Part shown: positions 35,772-46,567 of the stretch, piece after piece
How the letters are laid out: each line of letters opens with the position of its first letter
How positions within the stretch are numbered: the first letter of the stretch is position 1
Assembly (NCBI GenBank): GCA_036785325.1
Contig: JAXIVH010000096.1
Coordinates: 459,151-523,150, forward strand
Source of the DNA: Urophycis tenuis
Lineage: Eukaryota; Chordata; Actinopteri; Gadiformes; Phycidae
Direction: 5' to 3'
Length of the DNA stretch: 64,000 nt
Translations under genes and position numbers: made by a program
The notes under the pieces: model-generated
The model's input: the letters and a program-made list of their open reading frames with translations, nothing else
Database searches by the model: none
What the model was told of the DNA's origin: nothing

Positions 35772-36600
35772 CTACTAGGTTAGGATTGGTCAGGGATGGT
35801 AGGCTATCTGGGGAGGTTTGGCAGGGGGAGGATGGTTCATCTCCACCTTCGAGGTCCCCTGATGTGGTACATCGTTTGCGTCTCTTACCAAAATTCAATG
35901 AGAGGGAACCAGATGTGTTTTTTTCATTGTTTGAACGGCTTGCAGAGGCAAGGAATTGGTAAGATTCTGATCGCACTTTATTATTGCAGAGTGTGTTGAC
36001 AGGGAAGGCACAAGAGGCATATGCATCGTTGGGTTGGGAGAACATCACGTATGAGTCAGTCAAGGCTGCTGTGCTGAAGGCATACAAAGGCATATTGCCA
36101 GCGTTTTAGGACATGGCAAAAGAGGGCTGACCAGTCACACATGGACTTTGTGAGGGAGTTAACCAATCATTTCAATCGATGGTGAATAGCCTCAAGTGTG
36201 GATTACTTTGATAGTTTGTGCAATCTGATCATCCTGGAGCAGTTTAAAAACTCTCTGCCCAATGGGGTGGCCACGTATCTTAATGAGCATAAGGTTGAAG
36301 CTGCTACTGAAGCTGCAGGGCTGGCTGATGAGTACATACTCATTCATAGACGTGGTCCTGGTGAGCCTGACCGGGAACCTGTGGGGTGAAAGGAGAGGAG
36401 TGTTAGGTCGCCAATTAGTAGTGGGAGTTACATGAGTAAGGGGTTCCGGACATCGCCTCATGGAGGGGAAAAGAGGTATCGCTATTGTCATGAGGTAGGC
36501 CATTGGAAATTAGACTGCCCGAGGCTTAAGGCTAAGGGGCAGCATGTGGGCGGTAGGAGTGTAAGTGCTGCCCTGGCTGCCAGTGTTTGGTGTCCTAGAG
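35772..36600 (+). pseudogene. Gypsy gag remnant
   Basis: A broken coding region with capsid-like blocks (LPKFNEREPDVFFSLFERLAE, QEAYASLGWENITYESVKAAVL) and a nucleocapsid zinc-knuckle remnant YCHEVGHWKLDCP at about 36480. The first cysteine of the CCHC motif seems lost. Stops near 35960, 36108, 36186 and 36390 and frame changes make it non-coding. Confidence 0.75.
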
Positions 36601-36699
36601 AGGTGAGGGCACAGAAGGATGAGTTGGAGAAATTAGATGCAACGTGTGTTTTTGAGGCCTATATACCTTTCATTTCAGAGGGGTTGGTAACACAGGTTG

Positions 36700-37015
36700 G
36701 CAGTGACACAAGGGTGCCTGTAGAAATTTTTGAGGGATACAGGAGCTCTTAATTCATATGTTTTAGAGTCTGTTTTTTCTTTCTCTGAGAAAACTGATAC
36801 AGGGGACAGGGTTAGGGTTAGGTTAGGGTGAGTCCTTATGTGTGGACTGGGGTTGGGGGTGTTGCCTGTTTCAGTGCATAATATGAATTTGGACTGTGAA
36901 TTGGTGAAAGGTGAGGTTTCTATGGGTGTGAGACCAGTATTGCCAATTGAAGGGGTGGTTATAATTTTGGGAAACGACTTGGCAGGCAGTTGTGTGTGGG
37001 CTATGGTGCAACCAC
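36700..37015 (+). pseudogene. Gypsy aspartic protease remnant
   Basis: The active-site motif DTGA is at 36736-36747 and the C-terminal ILGNDLAG block near 36970-36990; both are standard for retropepsins of Ty3/gypsy elements. The two are in different frames. A short GGTTAGGGTTAGG run at 36808-36826 lies between them. Confidence 0.7.
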
Positions 37016-37329
37016 CTCCTGTGGTCTCCTGTACTCCTTCAGGTGCAGAACAGGCTGATGAAAGTGTAGTGCGCTTTCCTGAGGTTTTTTCTGCTTGGGC
37101 AGTTACAAGGGCAATGATTCGGGAGTCCAGAGTAGCTGGCATGGGGGAGTCATGCATAGCAGATGGGGAAATTAAGATGGTTTTGCCATGTTTGCCTGAT
37201 TTTCCTTTGTCTGTGTCCCGCAGTGAGCTGCAGACAAAGAGCTGACCGATCCTTGGAGAAGCTGTTTGGGGCTGTGCTAGAGATGGAAAATGTTGTCAGT
37301 GGGTACTGTCTTCAGGAGGGTATCTTAAT

Positions 37330-38960
37330 GAGGAAGTGGGTGCCTCATGGGGAGAATTTTGTGGGGGATCCAATTTTCCAGGTTGTAGTCCCTTCCAAAT
37401 TTTGGGGACATGTGTTAGAGCTGGCCCATGATCGCTCAGGGCACTTGGGGGTCCAGAAAAAATGTCATTTTAAGTCATTTTTTCTGGCCACGTCTTAAGA
37501 AAGACATTTCTCTGCATATTAAAAATTGTCAGCTGACTGGTAAGCCAAACCAAGTCATTAAACCCACCCCATTGCAGCCAATTCCAGCTATTAGTCAGCC
37601 ATTTGAGTATTTGCTTATTGATTGTGTGGGGCCGCTACCTAGGGCAAGGTCAGGTTGCCAGTATTTGCTGTCCGTTATGTGTCAAAGTACTAGATACCCA
37701 GCAGCATATCCTTTGCGCACAATAACCGCAAGATCTGTAGTTAAGGCTCTGCCACACTTCATTTCTGTTTTTGGTATTCCTAGAGACATCCGGAGTGACC
37801 AGGGATAACATTTTTCCTCCCATATGTTGAGCCAGGTGTTAAAACTCTTGGGTATCAGACATAACCAATCATCAGCCTACCATGCTCAGTCAAGGTGCGC
37901 TCAATCTTTCCATCAAAGACTTAAAGCAGGGAGGGAGTTGAGCCTCCGGACAGCCTGGTGAAAGAAGCTGTCCTTGAGCCTGCTGGTTCTGGCCCGGAGA
38001 CTCCGTCGGAGAGGAGACTGCGGAGTCTCCGGGCCAGAACCAGCAGGCTCAAGGACACCACCAGGCTGTCTGGAGGCTCAACTCCCTCCCTGCTCTGCCC
38101 CTGCCCCCCCCCCCCCTCCTCTGCCCCCCTGCCACAGACTCTTAACCTTGCAACCACCTCAGACCATCACCCTCCCACCACCACTCACAAACTCTAATCC
38201 CAACTATGACACTTTAGTGTCACTTTAATGTCTTTTGACTGTTTTTGCATATATTTTGCACTATTCAATTTTAAACGCACTACCTCACTTTTTTTCATAC
38301 TTTTCTGTGTTTCTATGTTTTGTCTGTACAATGTCCGTTTGTCTACCTTGTTTGTCCATTTGTTCATTTTGCACCGCAGGTCTGAGAGGACTGCAATTTC
38401 ATCTGTGCTATATGCCTGCCATGTAGCACACTTGACAATAAAGATACTTGAATCTAAATCACTTTTGCGTGCTAATTGTACGGATTAATGGGGACTGGGA
38501 GGATGGGCTCCCATGGTTGCTTTTAGCTGCACGAGAAGTAGTGCAGGAAAGCACAGGATGTAGTCCAAATGATTTAGTGTTTGGCCATTTTGTACGGGGG
38601 CCATTGTCTGTGTTGAAGGATGGTTGGAAGGAGTCAGATCCACCCACCAACTTAATTGACTATGTCAATGGGTTTAGACATCGGTTATACACTGCTGGTG
38701 AGCTGGCAAAACATATGCTGACTTCATCACAGGCGAAGATGAAGAAGAGATATGACCGTCGGGCTGAGCTGCGTGAGTTCAGTGTGGGTGATAGGGTTTT
38801 GGCTCTGTGTCCGTTGGTGAGGTTCCCTTTCCAAGTGAAATTCATGAGTCCATACACTGTGGTTTAACAGGTGTCAAACAAAAACTATTTACTCTAAACT
38901 CATGGATGGCGGAAATCTGTGAAATTGTTCCATGTGAACCTGCTTAAGCCTTATTATGCT
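37330..38960 (+). pseudogene. Gypsy integrase, split by a LINE fragment
   Basis: Order: the zinc-binding HHCC region (LELAHDRSGHLGVQKK at about 37420), then the catalytic core (YLLIDCVGPLP at about 37610, IRSDQG at about 37790, SSAYHAQSQGA at about 37875). A 527-bp LINE insertion follows, then the core resumes (WEDGLPWLLLAARE at about 38500, STGCSPNDLVFGH) and ends with VNLLKPYY at about 38940. The glutamate expected after the QSQGAL block appears to be replaced. Frameshifts and stops are present. Confidence 0.82.
37926..38452 (+). mobile_element. LINE 3' fragment with inverted 5' piece, inside integrase
   Basis: 38020-38452 matches the C-terminal and 3' UTR part of the LINE at 160-1848 (CGGAGTCTCCGGGCCAGAAC, the TCTGAGAGGACTGCAATTTC block, AATAAAGATACTTGAA tail). 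37926-38005 is the reverse complement of the same region, forming a palindrome. This is the outcome expected of 5' inversion (twin priming). The integrase frame resumes directly after it. Confidence 0.85.
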
Positions 38961-39249
38961 CACCCTTCCAGTGTATCCAGTGTTAACCAGCAGGGGTCAG
39001 TGGCAGAGAGTCCAGTCCTGGTAGTAGATACAGTGGGAGTGGTTCCAGATGAGACATTGGATGAGGTGTGTGAGCCTGATGTGGGGGTGCTGTCGGGCCG
39101 GTTGAAAAACTCAAAGGTTGCTCATGCATCTGACAAAAGCACAGGCTCTGGAATTTGAGACACTGATTTTGAAATATCCTGGTTTGTTTGGCGATGTGCC
39201 GACCCGCACTGATTGGGCAGAGCATGATATTGATGTGGGTGAGGCGTTG

Positions 39250-39980
39250 CCCATGTGAGTTTCCCCAGTGAAGCGTAAATATTTAGAGGCTGAAATTGAG
39301 TATATGGTGGAAAATGATATTGCAACACCTTTGTCGTCGAGCTGGGCCTCTCCATGTCTTTTGGTACCTAAGAGTGATAAATCACCTAGGTTTTGCTCTG
39401 ATTTCAGGAAGGTCAATAAGGTGACAAAGCTAGACTTGTTTCCCTTGCCCCGCATAGAGGATTGTGGAGACCAGGTTGGTACTGCCCGGTATGTGAGCAA
39501 ATTTGATTTGTTGAAGGGGTACTGGCAGGTGCCCTTGTCCCAACGAGCACAAGAAGGCAGCTTTTGTTACTCCTTCAGGACTGTATTCCTATAAAGTGAT
39601 GCAGTTTGGGTTAAGGAACGCACCGGCAACTTTCAGCGTTTAATGGACTGTGTGGTGGCTGGGCTAGCCGGTTGTGCCGTTTATTTGGATGACTTGGTGG
39701 TCTACAGTGATTCCTGGTTTTCTCACATGCAGTGGGTTAGGGCTCTATTTGATCGGTTGTCCCAAGCAAACCTTACTGTGAACCTTGCTAAGTGTGAACT
39801 GGCTTGGGCAACTGTGACTTATCTAGGTCGAGTTGTTGGACAGGGGCAGGTGGCTCCTGTACATGCAAAAGTGTTGGCAGTTGAGCTATTTCCACAACCT
39901 GCTACTAAGGAAGAGCTCATGAGGTTTCTTGGCATGGTGGGTTATTACCGCTGTTTTTGTCACTTACAAACGTATTGAAA
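39250..39980 (+). pseudogene. Gypsy reverse transcriptase, downstream of integrase
   Basis: Blocks EIEYMVENDIATPLSSSWASP, FCSDFRKVNKVT, FPLPRIED, KFDLLKGYWQVPL and the catalytic YLDD at 39682-39693, then FLGMVGYYR at about 39930. These are clear Ty3/gypsy RT motifs. At least two frameshifts (near 39595 and 39950) break it. Confidence 0.85.
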
Positions 39981-39984
39981 GCCA

Positions 39985-40471
39985 AGGCTCAGTTTGTGTG
40001 GTCAACAGAGTGTCAGGAAGCCTTTAATAATGTTAAGGCTCTTTTGTGTTCAGCACCAGTGTTGGCTGTGCCCCGTTTTGACTGTCCTTTTTTTTTGCAG
40101 GTGGATGCAAGCCATGTAGGTGCAGGAGGGGTGCTGATGCAGGGAGATGAGCATGGAGTTGACAGGCCGGTTAGTTTTTTTCAAATAAATTTAACCATCA
40201 TCAGGTGAACTACTCAGTAGTTGAGAAGGAGGCGCTTGCCTTGGTGTGGGCTCTGCAGCACTTTGCAGTTTATGTGGAGTCAGGTGTAGCACCGGTTGTG
40301 GTCTACACAGACCACAATACCCTCACCTTTATAAATAGTTTGCAGTGCCCCAGTCAGAGATTGATTAGGTGGTCACTGTTTCTGCAGGCCCATAGTTTGG
40401 CCATCCAACACATTAAAGGTTGTGAAAATGTAGTTGCAGATGCACTTTCAAGGGCGCCAGTGATGGAGTAG
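39985..40471 (+). pseudogene. Gypsy RNase H
   Basis: Motifs FFLQVDASHVGAGGVLMQ (catalytic Asp), NYSVVEKEALALVWAL (Glu), VYTDHNTLTF (Asp) and the end NVVADALSR. It continues the RT and is followed by the polypurine tract and LTR, so RNase H is the last pol domain. One frameshift lies near 40195. Confidence 0.85.
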
Positions 40472-40521
40472 TCATTATGGGGGTTGTGACGGAGATCCTG
40501 TGGGGACCCCCATTTTATGGC

Positions 40522-40537
40522 GAGGGGGGGGGGGGGA
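40522..40537 (+). other. Polypurine tract of the gypsy element
   Basis: GAGGGGGGGGGGGGGA directly before the TGTGACGACC start of the 3' LTR; it primes plus-strand synthesis in LTR retrotransposons. Confidence 0.75.
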
Positions 40538-40544
40538 TGTGACG

Positions 40545-40583
<39 letters not shown>

Positions 40584-40857
40584 CCTCCTGTCGTGGGCAG
40601 GGCCGCCAGGGAGCATTGATTCCACCTGGGCTCTGGGGGTGGGGTTGGGACTTTTTTCATTTCAGGTCTCAGTGGCAGAGATCTGTCTCTCTCCCCCTGC
40701 AGTAACCCGGGTTTGGTTTGTGTTGGTTTTGTATTTGGGTTATTTGTTCTCTTTACAGCAGTTTGGTTGTTTATACTATTTCTTTTGTTTTTTTGTTCAA
40801 GAAATACTTTTCTAAACATTGATTTGGTGGGCATCTATCTCCCTTTGTTGCCATGGC
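40538..40857 (+). repeat. 3' LTR of the gypsy element
   Basis: Starts TGTGACGACC after the polypurine tract, with a (CT)n run at 40546-40580. The first 135 bp match the 5' copy at 29762. The right edge is set approximately before the (AT)/(AC) run at 40858; a CA end could also be at about 40833. Confidence 0.7.
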
Positions 40858-41291
40858 AATATATATACACACACACACACACACACTACTAACCAGTAGC
40901 GCACACTGGGGCCGTCATAATACCTTGCACTTTGGCCACTTGTTTGTTTCGTTTATCAGTTTTATGGTCAACAAGCTGATGTCGTCATCTTGTAAGAGAG
41001 GTGAAGCTATAGCTAGCAAATGGCCTTTCATCAGTCGTTAAGGCCGTTCTAGGTCAATCTAGCAACAACAAAGGCCGCCTGTGTCTTGGGCAAAGAGTTG
41101 CATTTGAACACACCGCAAAGGCAACAGCCAACTAGCGAGCAGGTCCTGCACTTGTGTGACTGGAAATGACTGTCCCAGAGTGGTAGTTTTCTGTTGGCTC
41201 CACACCCTGGTTCGAGGTAGTGTGAACAACCCTATGGAGCTTCTTTTTTTTATGAAACCTTTGTGACTGCTAAGGAAAAAATGTAAAACTG
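40858..41291. other. Unassigned stretch with a CA microsatellite
   Basis: An (AC)n run at 40866-40888, then sequence with no gene or repeat I recognise. Confidence 0.4.
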
Positions 41292-41463
41292 TGGGCAGCA
41301 GTAGCTCAGTGGGTAGAGCGGGCTGACAGAGCGGGTCGTCCACTAACCGTAGGGTCGGCGGTTTGATCTCCTTGATCCCCCCTCCTCCAACTGTCCACAT
41401 GTCGAACCCCACAAATGTACTGATTGTAAGTCGCTTTGGACAAAAGTATCAGCTAAATGCCCC
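41292..41463 (+). mobile_element. tRNA-derived SINE
   Basis: The head GGGCAGCAGTAGCTCAGTGGGTAGAGC holds an A-box, and GGCGGTTTGATCTCC a degenerate B-box. The tail TAAGTCGCTTTGGACAAAAG...CAGCTAAATGCC is the widespread fish SINE 3' end. It does not fold as a real tRNA gene because the middle is wrong and no anticodon arm is evident. Confidence 0.8.
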
Positions 41464-41821
41464 TTTACCCTTTAAAATTATCATGCCAAAATGTGGATTC
41501 ACTTAACCTTTCAAGCTAGGGTATGCAATTTATTTGAGAAACATTTTTGGTTATATTTGTTGAAGTCCTCTTTACATACCAACTGCAATCTGCAAATGCA
41601 GATTGCAAATACAAATGCAGAACAAAAAAAAAAGAAAACAATCTTGCATCTGTGGCTTTCACAAGCCTGTATGAGCATGTGCAATATTTAATTAGCCTAC
41701 TATGCTCTCCTGACCCCTATGTTTTAGCAAGCCAAAAATGTTTCATCAGTGCAAACAGTTGTTTCACTTCTTTCTGGTAAATGGTAGACTACGACGAGAG
41801 GATAGGATGACGTGTAGGCCA
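41464..41821. other. Upstream flank of the orphan C3 exon
   Basis: No gene. The last 150 bp are probably the duplicated C3 promoter region (TGACGT-like word at 41809, GCAAACAGTTGTTTC at 41752). Confidence 0.4.
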
Positions 41822-41830
41822 GGATAAAAA
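41822..41830 (+). promoter_or_regulatory. TATA-like element of the orphan C3 exon
   Basis: GGATAAAAA lies about 60 nt before the orphan ATG, at nearly the same spacing as the TATA-like element of copy A. This suggests that the promoter was duplicated together with the exon. Confidence 0.45.
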
Positions 41831-41888
41831 GCAGGGTCATGGAGGGACCCTGACAACGGAGACAGCAGACCTGCGTTCAGGCGTGACG

Positions 41889-41965
41889 ATGGGTCTGGCG
41901 ATGCGTCCTCTCAGTGTGGCCTGTCTGGCCCTCCTCTTGTCTGCTGTTGCAAGCAGTGCTCCATT
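41889..41965 (+). pseudogene. Orphan first exon of a third C3 copy, opposite strand
   Basis: ATG at 41889 opens 25 codons plus two bases (MGLAMRPLSVACLALLLSAV...) followed by a consensus donor TT|GTGAGT. Copy A exon 1 has the same split phase, the same donor context and a matching leader (MRLAM.PVACLALFLS). The upstream 70 bp also match the copy A 5' UTR (GCAGACCTGC, GGCGTGAC). No exon 2 follows: a LINE starts about 75 bp into the intron, and beyond it I see no further C3 sequence before copy B, which runs the other way. It is therefore a promoter plus signal-peptide remnant of an inverted C3 gene. It could still drive a transcript that reads into the LINE. Confidence 0.85.
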
Positions 41966-42034
41966 GTGAGTAGTCTTTGATTAACATAGGATCAGCCTTG
42001 ATGTGTTCCTAAATTTAAACGACATTAAGAGAAG

Positions 42035-44996
42035 ATTAGATATTCCTCCTTTGAGCTGGGCGGCAGCAGGAGGCGGGGACCTGGACGATCCGACCCTCGG
42101 CTGCAGAAGCGAGCTCTGGGGACGTGGAACGTCACCTCTCTGGCGGGGAAGGAGCCTGAGCTGGTGTGCGAGGCTGAGAGGTACCGGCTTGATATAGTCG
42201 GGCTCACCTCGACACAGAGTTTGGGCTCCGGAACCAGCGTCCTTGAGAGGGGTTGGACTCTTTTCCACTCTGGATTTGCCCCTGGGGAGAGGCGCCGAGC
42301 GGGGGTGGGAATGCTTATTTCCCCCCGGCTCGGTGCCTGTACGTTGGGATTCACCCCGGTTGACGAAAGGGTAGCCTCCCTCCGCCTTCGGGTGGGGGGA
42401 CGGGTCCTGACTGTCTTTTGTGCTTATGCACCGAACAGCAGTTTAGAATACCCACCCTTTCTGGAGTCCTTGGAGGGGGTGTTAGAAAGCGCCCCCTCTG
42501 GGGACTCCCTTGTTCTGCTGGGGGACTTCAACGCCCATGTGGGCAATGACAGTGAGACCTGGAGGGGCGTGATTGGGAGGAACAGCCCCCCTGATCTGAA
42601 CCCGAGTGGTGTTTTGTTGTTGGACTTCTGTGCTCGTCATGGATTGTCCATAACGAACACCATGTTCAAGCATAAGGGTGTCCACATGTGCACATGGCAC
42701 CAGGACACCCTAGGCCGCAGTTCGATGATCGACTTTGTAGTTGTATCATCGGACTTGCGGCCGCATGTCTTGGACACTCGGGAGAAGAGAGGGGCGGAGC
42801 TGTCAACTGATCACCACCTGGTGGCGAGTTGGCTCCGATGGCGGGGAAGATGCCGGTCAGACCTGGCAGACCCAAACGTACTGTGAGGGTCTGCTGGGAA
42901 CGTCTGGCTGAATCTCCTGTCAGAACGAGCTTCAACTCCCACCTCCGGGAGAGCTTCAACCATGTCCCGGGGGAGGCGGGGGACATAGAGTCCGAGTGGA
43001 CCTTGTTCCGTGCCTCCATTGTTGAAGTGGCCGACCGGAGCTGTGGCCGCAAGGTCGTCGGTGCCTGTCGCGGCGGCAACCCCCGAACCCGCTGGTGGAC
43101 CCCAGCGGTAAGGGATGCCGTCAAGCTGAAGAAGGAGTCCTACCGGGCTTTTTTGGCCCGTGGGACTCCTGAGGCAGCTGATGGGTACCGGCGGGCCAAG
43201 TGGAGCGCGGCTTTGGCGGTTGCGGAGACAAAAACTCGGGTGTGGGAAGAGTTCGGTGAGGCCATGGAGAACGACTTCCGAATGGCTTCGAGGAGGTTCT
43301 GGACCACCATCCGGCGTCTCAAGAGGGGGAAGCAGTGCTCTGTCAACACCGTGTATGGGAGAGACGGGGCGCTGCTGACCTCGACTCGGGATGTCGTGAA
43401 TCGGTGGGGGGAATACTTCGAAGACCTCCTCAATCCCACCAACACGCCTTCCACTGAGGAAGCAGGGTCTGGGGACTCGGGGGGGGGGGGGACTCTCCTA
43501 TCTCCGGGGCTGAGATCGCCGAGGTGGTTAAAAAGCTCCTCGGTGGGAAGGCCCCGGGGATGGACGAGATCCACCCTGAGTTCCTAAAGGCCCTGGATGC
43601 TGTGGGGCTGTCTTGGTTGACACGTCTCTGCAGCATCGCGTGGACATCGGGGGCAGTGCCTCTGGATTGGCAGACCAGGGTGGTGGTTCCCCTCTTCTAA
43701 AAGGGGGACCGGAGGGTGTGCTCCAACTACAGGGGGATCACACTCCTCAGCCTCCCCGGTAAGGTCTATTCGGGGGTCCTGGAGAGGAGGGTCCGTAGGA
43801 TAGTCGAACCTCGGATTCAGGAGGAGTAATGTGGTTTTCGTCCCGGCTGTGGAACTGTGGACCAGCTCTATACCCTCAGCGCGGTCCTCGAGGGTGCATG
43901 GGAGTTCGCCCAACCAGTCTACATATACTTTGTGGACTTGGAGAAGGCGTTCGACCGTGTCCCTTCGGGAGCCCTGTGGGAGGTGCTCCGGGAGTATGGG
44001 GTACCGGGCCCGCTGATACGGGCCATCGGGTCCCTGTACTCCTGGTGCCAGAGCTTGGTCCGCATTGCCGGCAGTAAATCGAGCCTGTTTCCGGTGAGAG
44101 TTGGCCTCCGCCAGGGCTGCCCTTTGTCACCGATTCTGTTCACAACTTTTATGGACGGAATTTTTTGCTGCTTTTTGCAGATGATCTGGTCCTGTTGGCT
44201 TCATCAGGCCGTGACCTTCAGCTCTCACTGGAGCGGTTCGCAGCCGAGTGTGAAGCGGCTGGGATGAGGATCAGCACCTCCAAATCCGAGGCCATGGTTC
44301 TAAGCCGGAAAAAGGTGGAGTGCACTCTCCGGGTCGGGGAGGAGATCCTGCCTCAAGTGGAGGAGTTGAAGTATCTCGGGGTCTTGTTCACGAGTGAGGG
44401 GAGGATGGAGCGGGAGATTGACCGACGGACCGGTGCGGCATCGGCAGTGATGTGGGCTCTGCACCGGTCGGTCGTGGTGAAGAAGGAGCTGAGCCGAAAG
44501 GCGAAGCTCTCAATTTACCGGTCAATCTACGTTCCTACCCTCACCTATGGTCAGGAGCTGTGGGTAGTGACCGAAAGAACGAGATCGCGAATACAAGCGG
44601 CCGAAATGAGTTTCCTCCGCAGGGTGTCCGGGCTCTCCCTTAGAGATAGGGTGAGATGCTCGGTCATACGGGAGGGGCTCAGAGTAGAACCGCTGCTCCT
44701 CCGCGTCGAGAGGAGCCAGTTGCGGTGGCTCGGGCATCTAGTGAGGATGCCTCCTGGACGCCTCCCTGGGGAGGTGTTCCGGGCACGTCCCTCCGGGAGG
44801 AGGCCCCGGGGAAGACCCAGGACACGCTGGAGGGACTATGTCTCTCGGCTGGCCTGGGAACGCTTCGGGATCCCCCCGGAAGAGCTGGACGAAGTGGCTG
44901 GGGAGAGGGAAGTCTGGGCTTCTCTCCTCAGGCTGCTGCCCCCGCGACCCGACCCCGGATAAGCGGGAGGAAATGGATGGATGGATGGATGGATGG
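42035..44996 (+). mobile_element. LINE (RTE/Rex3-like by tail), near full length, decayed
   Basis: Endonuclease domain from about 42110 (GTWNVTSL-type start, YRLDIVGLTSTQS, VLLGDFNAHVGND, LDFCARHGLSITNTMF, STDHHLVAS). A linker (42890-43580) follows, then reverse transcriptase (NYRGITLLSLPGK at about 43725, YFVDLEKAFDRVP at about 43930, GLRQGCPLSPILF at about 44105, LLFADDLVLLAS at about 44170). The C-terminal region ends RPRTRWRDYVSRLAW, and the 3' tail is (ATGG)n at 44970-44996. In-frame stops at about 43698 and 43828 and several frameshifts make it inactive. It is the same family as the insertion in C3 intron 3. It truncates the orphan C3 gene. Confidence 0.9.
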
Positions 44997-45330
44997 ATAT
45001 AACGTTACGCACTCACACGCGCACACACACACACACACAGTAGGATTTTAGTGTAGGATTTTATCACTGAATGCTGACCATTAAACTGCCAAAATGCCCA
45101 AACGTTACAACGATATAACTTTTTCTATTAACTTTGCTATCTCATCAGACTGTCACATTCGTCACTTTCGATATAACGTTACACACACACACACGTGCGG
45201 ACGCGGACACACACACACACACAGCTACAACACTAATGCTAACGCTACCGTGGTGTAGAATGTTATCGCACATGCTGATTGCTGGCCATTAAACTGCCAA
45301 AATACACAAACGTTATACAATAATATATAT
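44997..45330. repeat. Imperfect tandem duplication with CA tracts
   Basis: GATATAACGTTAC followed by a (CA)n run and ...CCATTAAACTGCCAAAAT occurs twice (about 44997-45118 and 45169-45325) with differences, so an approximately 160-bp unit was duplicated. Confidence 0.65.
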
Positions 45331-46567
45331 ACACCAACAAAAGCGCCGTGAGATGTGAATAAAGTTTTTCATTTATTGTAGCAACGTAATTTCACTCACC
45401 GACATCACTTTCCAACTCCTATTCCGATATTTTGCCGAAAGGGAAGGTGGCAAGGGGTGGACTTAACTTTCACGGTGATTCCGTGTGGGCGGGTCTTGAC
45501 CGGCTGGACGTCAAGCCCCGCCCCCCGAAGGTACTGCAAGGCCGCAGCCGTTAGTTCTTGCGGGTTTTGGCCGGTATTGAGATTTCCGATGCCGCCTTGA
45601 ACGCATCACCTGTAGCTCGGTGTGTGTGAGGGTGTGACACACCGAGAGGAAAGGACGGAGTGAATGGAGTAGGCAGAGAGAAACTCGTTGTTCTCTAGTT
45701 GGCACATGATTGGGAGTTTTCTTTTAATATTGATGAACATTGCGATTGGTACTGAACTACGAGCGAGTATTTACTTCCAAGACGTCGTCGGAGTGTTTCC
45801 TCAGCTTTTGAGCTGTTCTGGTGAGTTAGCTTAGCTCAATTGGCACTATCGTGGCGGTTCAATGCATTGAGAGATAAATAACCAGTCACAATAGTCGGTG
45901 GATGCTTGATCATAATGGATGTGTGTTTCATATTGTGATGATGTGACAGTTTCATATTGATTATTTTGATTGTTGTTTGATTTTATTGATTGATTGATTT
46001 TGAGTGTTCAGCACATTTTTTCCTCGCGGCCTGCTAGCGAGGCTAACGAGCTCACGTACCGTAGCTGTTGCTGTAAAGTGCGAGTGATGCAGAGAAATGC
46101 CATGATGTTTACATTCAATGTGTTGGTATATTTTTCATGATCCAAGTTGCATAAATTACAATTTATGTTTAAAATTAGATGTATGTTTATTCAGTGAATT
46201 TCATATATTCATTTCAAATGTTAAAAAGACATGGTGTGGAAGTCTAACGGTTCTGCATACTTGTATGCAGACTGTTTTTTTTTTTGAGGGACGATTCTGT
46301 CTGTGCCATGCGAGGAGCTGCTTCGCCGTGGTCCAGGACTCCATTGCTGCTTTCTGCATGTCAGGACATCGACATAGGGATGTTTGCCGTACCAGGAGGG
46401 CGGTAGGAATAAAAAAAAGGAAGAAATCCACCTGAGAAGCTCTATCCATTTTTTGCTACTTTGCTCCGCCTGAACTCAGGTTGTTTTTTTGTTTGAGCTC
46501 AAGACTAACCAATAACTGACTGTGAAACAGTGAAGTGGTACCACATTTATTTATTTTTTTCCTTAAC
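45331..46567. other. CpG-rich unassigned region with a candidate donor site
   Basis: Between about 45420 and 46080 CpG is far more common than around it (for example GACGTCGTCGGAG, CCCCGCCCCCC). A consensus donor CTG|GTGAGT sits at about 45819-45824. This looks like a promoter with a non-coding first exon, either of an unrecognised gene or of a mobile element. I see no protein-coding frame with known motifs. Confidence 0.4.

Larger units (their letters stand above)
29762..40857 (+). mobile_element. Ty3/gypsy LTR retrotransposon, Gmr1-like, interrupted by other elements
   Basis: The ends share an LTR beginning TGTGA(T/C)GACCCTC (29762 and 40538). Internal order is gag, protease, integrase, reverse transcriptase, RNase H. 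Integrase before reverse transcriptase is the arrangement of Ty1/copia elements, but the RT and integrase sequences are Ty3/gypsy-like. The deuterostome Gmr1 group is known for this order. A hAT miniature element (29918-31040), a Tol2-like element (31163-35763) and a LINE fragment (37926-38452) are inserted in it. Stops and frameshifts occur in gag and pol, so it is inactive. The 5' LTR is cut to about 130 bp. The exact 3' edge of the right LTR is uncertain. Confidence 0.85.

Noticed and set aside
35743..36093. Minus-strand frame opposite the gypsy gag
   Set aside because: Shadow of the plus-strand gag region, whose motifs are clear.
36808..36826. Telomere-like GGTTAGGGTTAGG run
   Set aside because: Only about three units, lying in the coding-derived protease region of the gypsy element; composition of the element explains it.
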